This document shows, piece by piece, positions 61,633-64,000 of a stretch of 64,000 bases of DNA. Position 1 is the stretch's first letter, and every line of letters starts with the position of its first letter. Source of the DNA: SLDF01 sp964537925. GTDB lineage: Bacteria > Bacteroidota > Bacteroidia > Chitinophagales > Saprospiraceae. Both the position numbers and the translations under genes were made by a program. Under the pieces are notes generated by a model, which saw only the letters and a program-made list of their open reading frames with translations, was not told where the DNA came from and made no database searches. The DNA lies in the NCBI GenBank assembly GCA_964537925.1, contig CAZICV010000001.1, positions 1,488,001-1,552,000 of the forward strand. Reading direction: 5' to 3'.

Positions 61633-62700
61633 ATGACCACACCAAAATTCGCTGCGCAAGCACAGTCTTTTCATGCAGAGCTGCGCAGACGTATCAATGA
61701 GTACTTTCAACAGACAGGTACGCCCATCACCGGCAATGCACAGTTGTACTTCAAAGCTATTATCCTGGTTTCCAGTTTTATAGCCGTCTATATTCACCTG
61801 GTGTTTTTCACGCCTCCGGCCTGGCTGGCTATACTGGAATGCCTTCTGCTGGGTACGCTGACGGCCGGTATCGGGTTCAATGTGATGCACGATGGCGCTC
61901 ATGGTAGCTTCAGCCGCCATACCTGGATCAATGACCTGGCCGGTATGACTGTAGACTTCCTGGGTGCGAGTGTCTATATGTGGAAGACCAAGCACAATAC
62001 GGTACACCACACCTATACCAATATCGAGGGTGTAGATGATGATATAGAGGCCGGACCCTTGCTGAGGCTGAGCGGTTCTCAGAAGCATTACTTCATCCAC
62101 CGCTTCCAGCACCTCTATTTCTGGATGGCGTACTCTTTGCTTTATTTTTACTGGGTATTTGCCTCTGACTACAAGAAGTACTTTACCGGCAGGGTGGGTA
62201 TCATACCGATCCGTAAGATGAGCGTCCGGGATCATATCGCTTTCTGGGGCTTCAAAGCGGCGCACCTGATACTGTTCATCGCACTGCCTATCTACCAGGT
62301 AGGTTTTCTGCCCTGGCTGATCGGCTTCCTGGTATTCGGCAGCTTCGCCGGTTTTGTGCTGAGCATTGTGTTCCAGCTGGCGCACACGGTGTCCGATACT
62401 GCTTTCCCGAAGGCTATACAACCTGCTAACCAGATCGAGGAGGAGTGGGCTGTACACCAGCTGCAGACTACGGCCAACTTCGCTACGCGCAACAAGGTGG
62501 TATCCTGGTATACCGGGGGGCTCAACTTCCAGATCGAGCACCACCTGTTTCCCAAGATTTCTCATATACACTATCCTGCGATCAGCAAGATCATCCGCCA
62601 GGCTTGTGACGACTACGGTATCCGCTATATCGAATATCCTAAGATGCGCATGGCGATCGCATCGCACTGGATGTACCTGCGTAGCCTGAGTCGGGCCTGA
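61633..62700 (+). CDS. Fatty-acid desaturase (front-end acyl-lipid type)
   Basis: 355 residues with about four to six membrane segments and the three histidine boxes: HDGAHG, HNTVHH and QIEHHLF. A glutamine at the start of the third box (QxxHH) marks front-end (delta-5/6-like) desaturases. No cytochrome-b5 domain is fused. It introduces a double bond into a fatty acyl chain, using iron and oxygen. Confidence 0.9.
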   Translation: MTTPKFAAQAQSFHAELRRRINEYFQQTGTPITGNAQLYFKAIILVSSFIAVYIHLVFFTPPAWLAILECLLLGTLTAGIGFNVMHDGAHGSFSRHTWINDLAGMTVDFLGASVYMWKTKHNTVHHTYTNIEGVDDDIEAGPLLRLSGSQKHYFIHRFQHLYFWMAYSLLYFYWVFASDYKKYFTGRVGIIPIRKMSVRDHIAFWGFKAAHLILFIALPIYQVGFLPWLIGFLVFGSFAGFVLSIVFQLAHTVSDTAFPKAIQPANQIEEEWAVHQLQTTANFATRNKVVSWYTGGLNFQIEHHLFPKISHIHYPAISKIIRQACDDYGIRYIEYPKMRMAIASHWMYLRSLSRA

Positions 62701-62807
62701 TCTGCCCTTTGCTTTTTTGTGTGGGAATACCTCGGTTCTCGTAGTGCCTCTTGCTACGGGTTGCTATCTGTAGGGCTCTTTCCTGCGGATTTCAAGTTCC
62801 GGGGGTA

Positions 62808-62838
62808 TTGCATCGTGTATAAATGAGACATATATTTG
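62808..62838 (+). promoter_or_regulatory. Promoter of the dnaE-type gene
   Basis: TTG (62808-62810), a 20-base spacer, then TATATTTG (62831-62838), an exact TAnnTTTG match. The -7 element forms the inner end of the left arm of an inverted repeat. Confidence 0.65.
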
Positions 62839-62863
62839 CCGGCATTCACGACAAATATATGTC
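62827..62863. promoter_or_regulatory. Perfect 12-bp inverted repeat over the dnaE-type promoter
   Basis: GACATATATTTG (62827-62838) and CAAATATATGTC (62852-62863), 13 bases apart. It covers the -7 element and the likely start of transcription. This is the expected place for a repressor operator. Confidence 0.75.
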
Positions 62864-62902
62864 GAATAATACGACAGTACGTGGACGCATATATACAGGT
62901 CC

Positions 62903-64000
62903 ATGCTGCTCAATGTCCACTCATACTTCAGCCTTCGCTACGGCACGCTGGCGCCGGAGACACTGGCCGATCGCCTCGCCGCCGCCGGGTACCGGGCTGC
63001 CGCGCTCACGGATATCAACAATACCTCCTGTGCTTATACGTTCGTCAGGACCTGCCGGGCTGCGGGTATCCACCCGGTGCTGGGGATAGAGTTCAGGCAG
63101 GATCACCGCTTGCTTTATATCGGGCTGGCCCGCAACCGGGAGGGGTGGCGGCAGCTGACTGCGCTGCTGAGCAGGCATTCGATGGCCGGGTTGCCTTTGC
63201 CGGAGCTGGCCCCGGAGCTGCCCGATACATATATCATATACCGCGACCCGCCCAAACCGCTGCATGCATTTGCTGAAAACGAGTACCTGGGTATCCGCCC
63301 CGAGCAGCTCAATACGCTTTACGGAAGTGAGCTGCTCGGGTGTCGTGACCGCCTGGTGGCGCTGAGTCCGGTCACCTTTGCCGACGAGCGGGGCTTTCGC
63401 CTGCACAAGCTCCTGCGGTGTATGGACCTCAATATCGTAGGCGGCAAGTTGCAGCCCGCCGACTGCGCGTCGCCTGCAGAAAAGCTGCGAAATGCCGTGG
63501 ACCTGGAGGCGGAGTTTGCCCTCTACCCGGATATCCTGGAGCGAAGTACCCGGCTGCTGGAAAGCTGTACGGCCGAGCTGGAGCCGTCGGCACAGCACAA
63601 TCGCCGCCACTTTACCGCCAGCCGCGAGAAGGACCGGGCGCTTCTTCGCCGACTGGCCCTCGATGGCTACCGGGAGCGATACGGGTGCGCTGATACGGAT
63701 GCCCTGGAGCGGGTGGAGCGGGAGCTGGAGATCATCGACCGCATGGAATTCAATGCCTATTTTCTCATCACCTGGGATATCGTGCGTCATGCGCGGGAGC
63801 GGGGTTTCTGGCATGTAGGCAGGGGCAGCGGCGCCAATTCGATCGTGGCGTTCTGCCTGCACATTACGGATGTGGATCCGCAGGATCTCGACCTGTATTT
63901 CGAGCGTTTCATCAATCAGCACCGCAGCTCGCCCCCGGATTTCGACATCGATTTTTCCTGGGACGAAAGAGAGCAGATCTATGCCTATATCTTCGACCAG
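62903..64000 (+). CDS. dnaE: DNA polymerase III alpha-type (second-type DnaE), 3' partial
   Basis: The frame is open to the window end; 366 residues are seen from ATG 62903. N-terminal PHP domain (LLNVHSYFSLRYGTLAPETLADRLAAAGY; YIGLARNREGWRQL), then the polymerase start with GRGSGANSIVAFCLHITDVDPQDLDLYFERF and catalytic PDFDIDF. In the PHP domain the usual first His-x-His pair is reduced (LNVHS), so the metal site may be damaged. The short N-terminus is like the second, DnaE2/error-prone type rather than the main replicase, but that cannot be settled from a partial gene. An inverted repeat in its promoter suggests regulated expression. Confidence 0.85.
   Translation, partial: MLLNVHSYFSLRYGTLAPETLADRLAAAGYRAAALTDINNTSCAYTFVRTCRAAGIHPVLGIEFRQDHRLLYIGLARNREGWRQLTALLSRHSMAGLPLPELAPELPDTYIIYRDPPKPLHAFAENEYLGIRPEQLNTLYGSELLGCRDRLVALSPVTFADERGFRLHKLLRCMDLNIVGGKLQPADCASPAEKLRNAVDLEAEFALYPDILERSTRLLESCTAELEPSAQHNRRHFTASREKDRALLRRLALDGYRERYGCADTDALERVERELEIIDRMEFNAYFLITWDIVRHARERGFWHVGRGSGANSIVAFCLHITDVDPQDLDLYFERFINQHRSSPPDFDIDFSWDEREQIYAYIFDQ

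Noticed and set aside
1..64000. CRISPR arrays, rRNA, transposases, integrases
   Set aside because: None seen on reading both strands.

Overview
The window looks like chromosomal DNA from a GC-rich member of the Bacteroidota, probably the Saprospiria/Lewinella side of the phylum. That placement is inferred from protein character: type IX secretion (T9SS) C-terminal sorting domains, a SusA-like neopullulanase, a DksA/TraR protein with a degenerate zinc finger, TMTC-type TPR membrane proteins, a PorO/P-like porin, and several promoters with the Bacteroidota -7 element TAnnTTTG. No rRNA, transposase, integrase or CRISPR array was seen. One tRNA is present.

Layout. 1-18.3 kb is mostly housekeeping: a partial MerR/B12-type regulator, a YceI lipoprotein, lspA, a dksA-like gene, a glucosaminidase, pdxA, an orphan ATP-grasp-like protein, a GH13 neopullulanase, mtaB, lgt, a minus-strand nucleotide-sugar cluster (glycosyltransferase, ugd, rfbB, rfbA), nadB, recX and a HAD hydrolase. 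At 18.33 kb lies a tRNA with a CAT anticodon. It is followed by a broken methyltransferase remnant and then an AT-rich seven-gene operon (19.0-26.3 kb) that differs from everything around it. Its products are a C5-cytosine DNA methyltransferase, a protein with two GHKL ATPase modules (MORC/Hsp90-like plus histidine-kinase-like), a receiver-like protein, a small protein with a caspase-like His/Cys pair, an HNH nuclease, a Vsr endonuclease and a large protein with a C-terminal (D/E)...QxK nuclease motif. The genes overlap or nearly touch. I read this as a modification-linked anti-mobile-element system with a signalling arm, and it is the most interesting thing in the window.

26.3-45.4 kb is an accessory region: an XRE regulator with 21-bp iterated sites upstream, T9SS and lipase-like secreted proteins, a PQQ-propeller lipoprotein, small outer-membrane-like proteins, a 377-bp direct repeat with three related hairpins, an SH3-metallo-beta-lactamase protein, a probable iron/metal cluster (porin, imelysin, di-heme DUF1111 protein), more T9SS proteins, a class-V aminotransferase and a DUF3298 lipoprotein. 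45.4-59.3 kb carries a giant leucine-rich-repeat T9SS protein, a surface polysaccharide assembly cluster (flippase, chain-length protein, O-antigen-ligase/polymerase-like protein), and a TMTC protein coupled to a GH3/beta-lactamase fusion. The end holds a long-chain acyl-CoA synthetase, a front-end fatty-acid desaturase and the start of a second-type DnaE polymerase, whose promoter is overlapped by a perfect 12-bp inverted repeat.

Together the housekeeping genes cover lipoprotein maturation (lgt, lspA), cofactor synthesis (pdxA, nadB), tRNA modification (mtaB) and envelope polysaccharide (two clusters). The accessory middle combines defence and surface functions. All family assignments are by eye from motifs; no search was run.
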